Shown piece after piece: positions 26,734 to 34,856 of a stretch of 64,000 bases of DNA; the stretch's first letter is position 1, and every line of letters begins with the position of its first letter. This stretch comes from Nonlabens dokdonensis DSW-6 (GTDB taxonomy: Bacteria; Bacteroidota; Bacteroidia; Flavobacteriales; Flavobacteriaceae): NCBI RefSeq assembly GCF_000332115.1, contig NC_020156.1:3659501-3723500 (forward strand), read 5' to 3'. The translations under genes and the position numbers were made by a program. The notes under the pieces were generated by a model. That model saw nothing but the letters and a program-made list of their open reading frames with translations, did no database searches and was not told the origin of the DNA.

Positions 26734-26945
26734 AACTAAATGATTTTTGAAAGGTCTACCTACGCGAGTTTCAACGACTTAAAATCGAGGTCTAAAAGCC
26801 TCATAGAACTGTACGAAATCTGTGTAGAAAAAGAGAGGTGATTTTCAATGTTGACGAGATCTAGGTCTCTGCGTATATAATAACCTTATTCCTCTCTTTT
26901 GTTCTTTCTTATTTATATCTAAATTTAATAAGATTCAAACTAAAG
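26734..26945 (-). ncRNA. Candidate bridge (seeker) RNA region of IS110 copy 2
   Basis: 212 non-coding bases upstream of the broken transposase, aligned with the region in copy 1. The loop carries CGTATATAA (26872-26880), identical to the right target flank at 26947-26955. Confidence 0.38.
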
Positions 26946-27062
26946 ACGTATATAAAAAATAGCGGTTTAGGTGCTTACCTGAACCGCTTTTGTATTTAAT
27001 TAAGTATCTTGCTTTACGAAAAGTTAGTGCTTATAATTCCGCTACTATTCTTATACTAACCG

Positions 27063-27527
27063 TTGAAAAAAATCAACGATTTCGCAACATTGAAATTCAT
27101 CGATCCTATTCTGAGCTTGGGTTTAATTGAGCAGTATTATGCTGGATATTACGATGTAGCTAGCCTATCAAGTTGTTTCGATTGCATCGTTGAAAACTCG
27201 TGTTTTCAGAACGTAAAAACGTACAAACAACTTGTAAAAGGTAGCGTAAATAGAATAGAAATACGCATTAACACTCTGAAATTATGACAGCTACAGAATG
27301 ATCTTACAGAAATCAACGTCCCTTATACTCAGGTATAAAGGGCATAGATTCCTTATGAAGTTTTATTTTCATTTATTGACGAGTGGCAAATGATTGACAT
27401 TTAACAACACTAGCGATAATTCATTTCAAAGAGAAGACAGTAATTTAGATCAAAGTAATATCTTTAGAGCAATCAACTAAGAATTAACGGTAAGGGTTGA
27501 TGCGTGAAACGAATCATAGCCTTACCG
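27063..27527 (+). repeat. 465-bp cassette-like unit, copy B3
   Basis: The third copy of exactly 465 bp, between cassette I's site and the Wadjet cassette. Here the small frame is open for 74 codons (TTG start at 27063 to TGA at 27287; LKKINDFATLKFIDPILSLG and on), because the TAG of the other copies reads GAG. A different TGA ends it earlier than in the others. The end hairpin is at 27485-27529. The frame is probably decaying. Confidence 0.72.
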
Positions 27528-27577
27528 TTGTGAATAATGCGGAAATCGTGCTAAAATTGAACATTTGAACTAAAAAC

Positions 27578-27663
27578 GCCAACGCACAAACAGCACATTT
27601 ATTTTTTTGCCCACGCGAAATGCCAACGCTAAAAAAAATAAAAGAGCTGTTTCTTGCCAACGC
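27578..27663 (+). repeat. GCCAACGC repeats left of the Wadjet operon
   Basis: Three direct copies at 27578, 27622 and 27656; the last two are followed by TAAAA and TCAAAA. The sequence between the cassette start (27527) and jetA (27678) holds nothing else recognised. The same motif returns right of the operon. Confidence 0.6.
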
Positions 27664-27677
27664 TCAAAACCAAAGAA

Positions 27678-28874
27678 ATGAACACCTTCAATGACATAAA
27701 AGAATTAGTAACCGCTTTAAAAAGAGAGGAAAAACTAATATCTGAAATGTTCAGCAAAAGGAAATCTATTGACTACAAATTAAATGATGCTTTAGAACTT
27801 GTTGATTATGAAGAAAGTCGTATTGACTTATTAATTCAAAAAGCTGTAATTAGACAAAATGGAGATTTTTTGGAACTTGATGGCCAATTTCTGGAGTTTT
27901 TTGAGCAAGTTCTGTATGTGAGTGAAGAAATAAACCTCTCATATATTGATGAAAATATAAAAAACATAAAAGAAAACATTGTTTACTTTTTAAATGAGTC
28001 AAGCGAAAACAGAAGATACGCTTACTTACGATTTATTAAAAAAACTTTTCGAAATATGGGACTTATCACACTTAGAAGTGTGGTGGATATGAGACGAAAT
28101 ATTGAGAATACCTTTAAGAATGAATCGAATTACAAAAACAAACAATTAAAACTAGAAAATCTTGATGAGAAAAGAACAGTAGTAACAAATTTGATACAAC
28201 AAACACTTTTACTCATTAATGAGGAAGAACTTACCTTTTTTAATAGAGCTCTAGACGAAGAATTGGGTAGAATCATTATTGAACTAAAAAATCAGCTAGG
28301 AGAATGCTCACACAACCTAATTGAAATAGAAAAACAAATAATTGATTATTTAAACCAAATAAAACAACAAGGAAAATTTTTAGAAAAGCTAAGAAAACTG
28401 AAATACTTAAAAGACAATTTTATTATAGAAGCAGAAACTAACATCAAACAGATAGTTTCAAACAAAAATGAAGTCATTTTTGAAACAAAACCTAATGAAT
28501 CTATAAACTTATCTATTGACTTTCTTAGAGAAGACGAGCGAGCTTTTAATGCAATTAAGAGAATTGCTAAAAATTATAGAGACAGACTACTTTTTAAACC
28601 AGAAATGGCAGAGCGTATTTCTAATGATTATCTTGACAATAATATTGAAGAAGAGATAATGGTAAATCTAGAAGAACTAAGAAACCGTTTCATTGCAACA
28701 AGCGATAATTTATTCAATTTTATTTTAAACTATGACTTTTTGAAAGAGGTAGAATTTAATGAAAGAGTCACTATTTTTTGTCAAATTATTTCTCAGTATG
28801 AAGAAGAATTACAAATACAAGATAACTACCAAACCACCAATGGCATTGAATATGCTATGGTATTTTCAAGATAA
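27678..28874 (+). CDS. jetA: Wadjet-like JetA / MksF-type kleisin subunit
   Basis: 398 residues from the ATG at 27678 (an in-frame TTG at 27654 lies inside a repeat). The protein is helical. An N-terminal winged-helix-like part (about 40-90, DLLIQKAVIRQNGDFLELDG) leads into long helices, as expected for a kleisin that bridges the SMC heads. The assignment rests mainly on its place as first gene of a four-gene operon whose third gene is an SMC-type ATPase and whose fourth has a Toprim-like domain. JetB starts 6 bases after its stop. Sequence similarity to named JetA families was not testable. Confidence 0.72.
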   Translation: MNTFNDIKELVTALKREEKLISEMFSKRKSIDYKLNDALELVDYEESRIDLLIQKAVIRQNGDFLELDGQFLEFFEQVLYVSEEINLSYIDENIKNIKENIVYFLNESSENRRYAYLRFIKKTFRNMGLITLRSVVDMRRNIENTFKNESNYKNKQLKLENLDEKRTVVTNLIQQTLLLINEEELTFFNRALDEELGRIIIELKNQLGECSHNLIEIEKQIIDYLNQIKQQGKFLEKLRKLKYLKDNFIIEAETNIKQIVSNKNEVIFETKPNESINLSIDFLREDERAFNAIKRIAKNYRDRLLFKPEMAERISNDYLDNNIEEEIMVNLEELRNRFIATSDNLFNFILNYDFLKEVEFNERVTIFCQIISQYEEELQIQDNYQTTNGIEYAMVFSR

Positions 28875-28880
28875 ATTTCA

Positions 28881-29453
28881 ATGATTACAAAATATACATC
28901 AGAAATTTTTAACGTGCTTCGCAAGGGACAATTTATCTGTTCAAATAGTCCTGATGATGACATTAAAAAACTTTACAAAGTTTTAGAAGATGAGGAAACT
29001 TTTGAAGACTTACACGAATTTTTTTATCAAATTAATTACATATTAGAGCAAGGCAACGAATATTATTATTTCAGTCGAAAAGAAAATAATGTTGACTTAG
29101 ATAGAAAACTAGAAAAAGCCTTTAATTGGATTGATATTCTGGACTTTTTTAAAACTTTCGATACCTCTTTTGATGTCGGCTTTAGGTTTTCGCCATCAGA
29201 CATTGTAAATCAATTAAAAAATAATGCTGATTTAAAAACGAAATTGGAAAAGCTTAAAAAAGTAAGTGGAGATAAAAAAACTAATTCTGAACGCATAAAA
29301 AAAATAATTGAAAAACTAGAAAAAGATAATTTCATATCCTTAGAAAATGAGATAACTGAAACTTACAAAGTGCTTACATCTTTTAATTATTTGAAGGACA
29401 TTATAACAACTATTAATATTCCCGAAGAAATAGAAAATGAGATACCTGAATAA
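28881..29453 (+). CDS. jetB: Wadjet-like JetB / MksE-type subunit
   Basis: 190 residues, helical and acidic. Its early pattern ITKYTSEIFNVLRKGQFIC and then YYYFSRKENN resembles MksE/JetB winged-helix subunits, which bind the kleisin and help load DNA. It is translationally coupled to jetC, overlapping it by 17 bases. The identity is supported by gene order and size more than by sequence. Confidence 0.7.
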   Translation: MITKYTSEIFNVLRKGQFICSNSPDDDIKKLYKVLEDEETFEDLHEFFYQINYILEQGNEYYYFSRKENNVDLDRKLEKAFNWIDILDFFKTFDTSFDVGFRFSPSDIVNQLKNNADLKTKLEKLKKVSGDKKTNSERIKKIIEKLEKDNFISLENEITETYKVLTSFNYLKDIITTINIPEEIENEIPE

Positions 29454-32400
29454 AATAGTTTTTATAAATAGTGCATCTGTACAATATGCTGAAATCGAAC
29501 TAGATGGAAATGTTCACTTAATTGGAACGCAAGGCGTAGGAAAAAGCACACTACTTCGTGCTATATTATTTTTTTACAATGCTAATAAAACCAAGCTTGG
29601 AATTCCGAAACAAAAGAAAGGATTTGATGATTATTACTTTCAGTATCAGAACTCTTACATCGTTTATGAAATACTAAAAGACAACATCCCTTTTTGTGTT
29701 TTAGCCTATAAAGTAAATGGTAAAGTTGCATTCCGATTTTTTAATTCTTCCTATAACAGAGAATTATTTATTGACAATAACAATAAAGCTTTTGAAAGTT
29801 GGGACAGTATCAGAAATGCATTTGGTAAAGAAATTTATTATACCAAACTCATAAAAAGTTATGACGAATATCGCAGAATCATTTATGGGGACAATAGCGG
29901 TTTAAAACCTGAATTTAAAAAGTATGCTCTAGCGGAAAGTAAGCAGTATCAAAATATACCAAGAACTATTCAAAATGTACTTCTAAACACCAATCTTGAA
30001 GCAAAATTTATTAAAGATACTATCATAAATTCTTTAAATGATGAGGAGTTTATAATAGATATTGAGAATTATGCAAAAAATCATTTACGTGATTTTGAAA
30101 CGCAAATCAACGATATCAAAATATGGTTTAAAGAAAACAGAAGAGGACTGATTGTTGTTAGAAAACAAGCTGATAAAATAGTTGACCGATATAGAGCTTA
30201 CAATTTTCTCAAAAGAGAAACAAAGGATTTAGCTTATGAGTTAGCTACTAGAATGAATTTTATAGAAAACGAAAAACCGCTTTTAAATTCTAGTTATTCC
30301 AAAGAAATCAATGAATTAAATGTTATAACAAAAAAAAGAGAAAACTTAGTAAAAACACATCGTAGAAGAGAGCAAGATATCGTTTCTGATTTAAAACTAA
30401 TTACAACAGAATTAGGAAAAGCTAAACAGAAACTAACAGAATACGAAAATCAAAACATTAAAGAAATAATTTCAAAAGTTTCAAAAAAAGACACACTAAC
30501 TATTGAGCAAAAGACTTTAGAAGACGAAAAAAATCTACTCACCTCAAAATTTGCAGAAATTAGTCAAAAATTTGAGGCTCTTATAAAACAACTTCAAAAC
30601 CAACAGCAGGAGTTTACAAACAAACAGAACTCAGATATCATTAAAATAAAAAGTGACTTTGGAGAGCATAAATCTTCAATATTTGATACTTACCAGAAAT
30701 TAATAAGTCAAATTAATGAAGAAAACAAAGATGAGATAGAAAAGGCAACTAATGACTTAGAAAAAATAAAAGAAAATGAATACAGCCTAAAGAGAAGCAA
30801 ATCAGAATTAAAACATAAAACCTTTTTTTTAACAGAAATTGAGAAATTTAAAGCCAATGAAAAAACACTTAGTAACAAAATCTCAAACTCGAAAAACATC
30901 ATTCTAAATGCCACAAACGAAACAAAAACAATTCGTAAAGAATGGGAATTAGAAACAAAAGAAGTTGAAAACACATATAATTTATCAGTTGAAAGAGAAA
31001 ACGAAAAAAGTAAAAAACTAAGGTTGAAAATTGAGAATATCGAAAACAAAATTCAACAAAGCAAACCTTCTCTTTATGGTTGGTTAAACGATAACATTAG
31101 TGATTGGCAAAGTACCATAGGCAAAGTGATTGATGAAGACAATGTACTCTTCAACACAGAATTGAATCCTAAATTGATAGATACTAATTCCTCTACTCTA
31201 TTTGGCATAGAGTTAAACTTAAATACATTAAAAAACAGGATTAAATCCGTAAAAGAATATCAGCAAGAAATTGAGGTTTACAATGATGAGATTAATGAAA
31301 TCCAAAATGCTATTCAACAGCTTAGTACGAATAAAGAAACTAGCTTGAGTAAGCTAAAGATTAAATTTGGTAAAAAACTAAAAGAACTTAATGAGGCTAT
31401 TGCAGAAAACGAATATGCCATTTCTCAAAACGAAGCGAAGTTTAAAAAGAATAAGGTTGATTTAGAGGAATGGATTTTAAAAGCAAAATCAGAAAAAGAA
31501 GCTGTTTTTCAAAAATTAGAAGATAATTTAAATGAATTTGCATCAAAGAAATTAAAAGCTGAAGAAACTTTAAAAAACATTAAGAAAGGAATAAATCGAA
31601 AACAAAGCTTAAAAGAAAAAGAAAGAGACACGGAGCTTAAAGTTTTAGAAGAAACTAAGAATCAGAAAGTTTCTGAAATAAATAGTGCTATCTCAAAGGC
31701 AAAATCAGCATTTGATAATCGAATTCAAGAATTGAAGAAAGAGCAAAGTTCTGAATTAGAAAACAAAGGAGCTGATACAAAAAGGCTTAGCCATATAGAA
31801 AGTAGATTAAGCAAAATTAAAACAGACCTAGAGTACATAAAAGAGAACGAAACACTTGTTATAGAATACAATAAAGACAAAAGAGAACTCTTTGACAATG
31901 TACCTCAATTAAAAGTTGATAAGGCAAGTTTAGAGAAAAAACAAAGTACAATAATCAATGAACATAAAATTGAACTGAATAAAGTCAACACAAAACGGAC
32001 TAAACAAGAAAAATTTGTTAAGTCAATACAAATTCAAATTAATGAATTTGATAATGACTTAAAGGATTTTGAAAGTTTTAAGCTCTCAGATGCATTTCTA
32101 AATATTAAAAGCTATTACGAAGTTCCTGAACCTATTGCTGATTTTGATGAACAGAAGAAAGCCACAACATTAATCAAAGAAATTATTGATAAGCATTCAA
32201 AAAGTCTAAGCACTTATGAAGAACTAAGACAAGCCGTTAACTTATTTAATGGGAACTTTAATGAAACTAATATTTTTAGCTTCAAAACAAAATTAATTAC
32301 AAAAGACGATTTTCTAAGCTTTGCATTCGAGCTCAAAGAGTTTATTGAAGAAGATAAAATTAAAGAATATGAAAAACGTGTGAATGATAGGTTTGCACAC

Positions 32401-33144
32401 ATAATTCATTTAATTGGCAGAGAAACAACAGAGCTGAACTCTAAACAAGGCGAAATTGAAAAAATAATTAAAAAAATAAATGATGATTTCCTAGGCAAAA
32501 ACTTTATAGAAGCTATCAAGACAATGGAAATAAGAACGTTAGAAAGTTCAAATCCCATCGTAAAATTATTGATTAAGATAAAAGAGTTTAATGATGAAAA
32601 TAGTTTAGTTTTAGGAGAATCAAATCTTTTTACCTCTTCAGAAAGTAACACAAAAAATCAAAAAGCAGTTGACCTACTGAAGCAACTTGTAAAAGAGTTA
32701 GAGAAATCAAAAAATACAAATTTAACGCTATCCGAATCTTTTGACCTACAATTTAGAATCATAGAAAACGATAACGACTCTGGTCGGGTGGAGAAGCTTT
32801 CTAATGTAGGAAGTAATGGCACAGATATTTTAGTTAAAGCAATGATTAATATTTCGTTATTGAATGTTTTTAAAATTGATGCTTCAAAGAAATTTAAAGA
32901 TTTTAAGCTTCATTGTATGATGGATGAAATAGGAACACTTCATCCTACTAATCAAAAAGGAATTTTGAGATTTGCCAACGAAAGAAATATTTTACTCATC
33001 AATGGTTCGCCAACAAGTCAAAATGCAACAGATTATAAATACACTTATAAATTAGCCAAAGAACAGTCTAAAACTAATTCTAAAAAATACATTACTAAAA
33101 TTAACAGATTGATTAAAAAAGTAAACACTAAAGTTCTTAATTAA
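29437..33144 (+). CDS. jetC: Wadjet-like JetC / MksB-type SMC ATPase
   Basis: 1235 residues. Walker A is at residues 30-38 (GTQGVGKST). A very long Lys/Glu-rich coiled coil fills about 260-1090. The C-terminal head has an SMC-like signature region (NVGSNGTDILVKAM, near 1120) and Walker B (LHCMMDEIG, near 1160). Such ATPases extrude DNA loops; in Wadjet systems they sense small circular DNA. The single chain with head-coil-head order fits JetC rather than Rad50/SbcC, which has a zinc hook that I do not see. It overlaps jetB by 17 bases and jetD by 1. Confidence 0.85.
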   Translation: MRYLNKIVFINSASVQYAEIELDGNVHLIGTQGVGKSTLLRAILFFYNANKTKLGIPKQKKGFDDYYFQYQNSYIVYEILKDNIPFCVLAYKVNGKVAFRFFNSSYNRELFIDNNNKAFESWDSIRNAFGKEIYYTKLIKSYDEYRRIIYGDNSGLKPEFKKYALAESKQYQNIPRTIQNVLLNTNLEAKFIKDTIINSLNDEEFIIDIENYAKNHLRDFETQINDIKIWFKENRRGLIVVRKQADKIVDRYRAYNFLKRETKDLAYELATRMNFIENEKPLLNSSYSKEINELNVITKKRENLVKTHRRREQDIVSDLKLITTELGKAKQKLTEYENQNIKEIISKVSKKDTLTIEQKTLEDEKNLLTSKFAEISQKFEALIKQLQNQQQEFTNKQNSDIIKIKSDFGEHKSSIFDTYQKLISQINEENKDEIEKATNDLEKIKENEYSLKRSKSELKHKTFFLTEIEKFKANEKTLSNKISNSKNIILNATNETKTIRKEWELETKEVENTYNLSVERENEKSKKLRLKIENIENKIQQSKPSLYGWLNDNISDWQSTIGKVIDEDNVLFNTELNPKLIDTNSSTLFGIELNLNTLKNRIKSVKEYQQEIEVYNDEINEIQNAIQQLSTNKETSLSKLKIKFGKKLKELNEAIAENEYAISQNEAKFKKNKVDLEEWILKAKSEKEAVFQKLEDNLNEFASKKLKAEETLKNIKKGINRKQSLKEKERDTELKVLEETKNQKVSEINSAISKAKSAFDNRIQELKKEQSSELENKGADTKRLSHIESRLSKIKTDLEYIKENETLVIEYNKDKRELFDNVPQLKVDKASLEKKQSTIINEHKIELNKVNTKRTKQEKFVKSIQIQINEFDNDLKDFESFKLSDAFLNIKSYYEVPEPIADFDEQKKATTLIKEIIDKHSKSLSTYEELRQAVNLFNGNFNETNIFSFKTKLITKDDFLSFAFELKEFIEEDKIKEYEKRVNDRFAHIIHLIGRETTELNSKQGEIEKIIKKINDDFLGKNFIEAIKTMEIRTLESSNPIVKLLIKIKEFNDENSLVLGESNLFTSSESNTKNQKAVDLLKQLVKELEKSKNTNLTLSESFDLQFRIIENDNDSGRVEKLSNVGSNGTDILVKAMINISLLNVFKIDASKKFKDFKLHCMMDEIGTLHPTNQKGILRFANERNILLINGSPTSQNATDYKYTYKLAKEQSKTNSKKYITKINRLIKKVNTKVLN

Positions 33145-34004
33145 TGAAGTTAAGCTTAAAAATAGCACAAGTGTTAGTAAAGCTAATCAATGGCGAATCA
33201 ATTCCAAATAGTTTGGCTAAAAGTAGTCTAATAGATGCTTTAGTTGCTGAAAATATTATTTATCGAAAAGGAAAGCATAAAAAGTCGCTAGAGTTAATCA
33301 ATGAAAAAGGACTGCATACATTTCTTGCAAATCAATTACAGATTACTGATGTATATAGCTATATTTCATTAAAAGAGAATCCAAATGCTACGCGTGCAGA
33401 ATCAACCAAAATCACAACAGACTCAAAGATTTCAAATGAAAGAGCTTTTAAAGGATTTTTAGTAAATAGTTATAATTCTATAACAGCTGAATTAAACAAC
33501 AAACAAATAATAATTAATCCTCAAAAAGGAAGTTTTATTTTTATTTATGACTATGAATCATTTAAAATTCCCAAAGAGGTAACAGTTGTTGGAGTTGAGA
33601 ATACAAAAAATTTTAGTCAAATTAACAAACAGAAATACTTGTTTAATAAAGTCAATCCTTTATTCATATCACGCTATCCACAGAACCAAAGTAAAGACTT
33701 TATAAAATGGATGAAATCTATTCCAAATAATTATATGCATTTTGGAGATTTCGATATCGCAGGAATTGGAATTTATATAAATGAATATAAGAAACACTTA
33801 TCGGAAAAAGCGTCCTTGTTTATTCCTGAAAATATTAAAATTGATTTGAAAAAAGGAAATAGAGAACGATATGATAAACAAAGAATAAATTTTAAGATAG
33901 ACGATATACAAGAGCCAAAAGTTTTAGATTTAATTGAATTAATAAAAAAAGAAAAAAAAGGCTTAGACCAAGAATATTATATTAACACGAATAGCCAACG
34001 CTAA
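33144..34004 (+). CDS. jetD: Wadjet-like JetD, Toprim nuclease subunit
   Basis: 286 residues, shorter than the roughly 400 I expect for JetD. An N-terminal winged-helix-like part is followed by a Toprim-type core: a glutamate in VVGVENTKNF (near 150), the acidic pair in FGDFDIAGIGIY (near 200), and KGLDQE (near 274), which resembles the conserved late Gln-Glu. JetD cleaves plasmid DNA held by the SMC complex. Its last codons (NSQR-stop) are formed by the GCCAACGC repeat, so the C-terminus may have been trimmed. The ATG overlaps the jetC stop. Confidence 0.78.
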   Translation: MKLSLKIAQVLVKLINGESIPNSLAKSSLIDALVAENIIYRKGKHKKSLELINEKGLHTFLANQLQITDVYSYISLKENPNATRAESTKITTDSKISNERAFKGFLVNSYNSITAELNNKQIIINPQKGSFIFIYDYESFKIPKEVTVVGVENTKNFSQINKQKYLFNKVNPLFISRYPQNQSKDFIKWMKSIPNNYMHFGDFDIAGIGIYINEYKKHLSEKASLFIPENIKIDLKKGNRERYDKQRINFKIDDIQEPKVLDLIELIKKEKKGLDQEYYINTNSQR

Positions 34005-34085
34005 AAGCCATACACATTTACAGTCTCACCATCCAAGCATCACCAAAACTGTAAAAGAGTATGTCTCGCCAACGCTCAATCCGAA
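33994..34085 (+). repeat. GCCAACGC repeats right of the Wadjet operon
   Basis: Copies at 33994-34001 (followed by TAAAA) and 34078-34085 (followed by TCAA). They are arranged as in the pair left of the operon, with AAAGAG and a TGTYTYGCCAACGCTC-like tail between. Confidence 0.6.
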
Positions 34086-34132
34086 GTAAATAACAAACAT
34101 CGGAAAACCTAGCAGAACGTGAAAAGCACTAT

Positions 34133-34139
34133 GCACAAC
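34133..34139 (+). repeat. R'' box closing the Wadjet cassette
   Basis: GCACAAC is complementary, at 6 of 7 bases, to the cassette start GTTGTGA (27527-27533). Extended over 15 bases, 12 agree. The rest of the attC-like site is replaced by an IS110 relic. Confidence 0.55.
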
Positions 34140-34420
34140 AAAGTACTGTGGTAAAAAACAAGTAAAATCTGCTTTATTTTATCACTAGACTACTTCTGTA
34201 AGAATCATCGTAAATGAGTCCTGATTTGGCTATGGCAAAGGCTAGTTTACGAGCTTGCTGGCTACTCTGATGAATACTTGTAGATTACTTATGTCTTTAT
34301 CTTGTTACGCTTTCGCGAAAGCGTACTCAAGTGAATAAATCGTTTGACAGATTATAGATTTTCTATCGATGTTATGATACTAGGTCTAAGTAACTAGTAA
34401 GCTAGTTACTAATAAATCAA
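34140..34420 (-). pseudogene. Degraded IS110-family relic
   Basis: It begins AAAGTACTGTGGTAAAAAACAA directly after the R'' box, like the ends of the two better copies. Around 34326-34380 it aligns with the transposase segment after the 51-bp insertion of copy 2 (AAGTGAATAAATCGTTTGAC). No long frame remains. The CGCTTTCGCGAAAGCG palindrome (34308-34323, copy 5; 20-bp perfect from 34306) sits where it does in copy 2. The following stretch to 34560 shows nothing recognisable. Confidence 0.65.
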
Positions 34421-34566
34421 TTCTATTTTGGCAATCATACTACCCTATTAAAAACACTTCTGTAGCTTTTATACTTCATGTTCACCTGCACCTCGATTTG
34501 CTTAATAAGGAGCTAGAACATGTACCCATTACTTAAAATTCAATAAAATTAGGAGAATCAATATAA

Positions 34567-34588
34567 TATTTAGATATTTGTCTAAATA
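34567..34588. promoter_or_regulatory. Operator-like palindrome before sdpR
   Basis: Perfect 8-bp arms TATTTAGA and TCTAAATA are separated by 6 bases, 13 bases upstream of the ATG of an ArsR-type repressor. It is probably the autoregulatory binding site. Confidence 0.55.
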
Positions 34589-34601
34589 CCTAAATAATAT
34601 A

Positions 34602-34856
34602 ATGAATTCTTTATTCAAAGCTCTAAATGATGAAACTCGTAGACAAATTGTTGAGTTATTAAAAGAGAAAGATATGAATGCTGGAGAAATCGCAGAACAA
34701 TTCAACATATCAAAACCTAGTATCTCACATCATCTTGATATTTTAAAAAGAGCAGATTTAATAACAAGCGAGAAAAAAGGGCAGTTTGTAGAATATTCAT
34801 TAAACACAAGCATATTAGAAGACTTGATCAGCTGGATACTAACTTTAAAAAAATAA
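34602..34856 (+). CDS. ArsR-family repressor, SdpR-like
   Basis: 84 residues from the ATG at 34602; an in-frame TTG at 34578 lies in the operator. A single winged helix-turn-helix fills the protein (DETRRQIVELLKEKDMNAGE, then ISKPSISHHLDILK). No metal-binding cysteines are seen. Directly followed, with no gap, by an SdpI-like gene, the arrangement of SdpR-SdpI autoregulated pairs. Confidence 0.85.
   Translation: MNSLFKALNDETRRQIVELLKEKDMNAGEIAEQFNISKPSISHHLDILKRADLITSEKKGQFVEYSLNTSILEDLISWILTLKK

Larger units (their letters stand above)
25576..26945 (-). mobile_element. IS110-family insertion sequence, copy 2 (decayed)
   Basis: About 1.37 kb, same ends as copy 1. It is inserted after the R'' box GGTTAAC and before ACGTATATA. 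The transposase is broken and the element carries two small foreign insertions. Confidence 0.85.
25569..27064 (+). repeat. attC-like site of cassette I, split by IS110 copy 2
   Basis: R'' GGTTAAC (25569-25575) is separated by the IS from ACGTATATAAAAAATAGCGG (26946 on). The 3' arm near 27040-27058 is followed by the core CCGTTG. Only about 125 bases belong to the site. Confidence 0.7.

Noticed and set aside
29437..33144. Rad50/SbcC nuclease subunit
   Set aside because: No zinc-hook CxxC is seen in the coiled coil, no SbcD partner is present, and the four-gene order with a Toprim protein fits Wadjet/Mks systems.
5770..34139. CRISPR array suggested by regularly recurring similar sequences
   Set aside because: The repeats are 125-195 bp palindromic sites separated by whole genes, with no short spacers and no cas genes.
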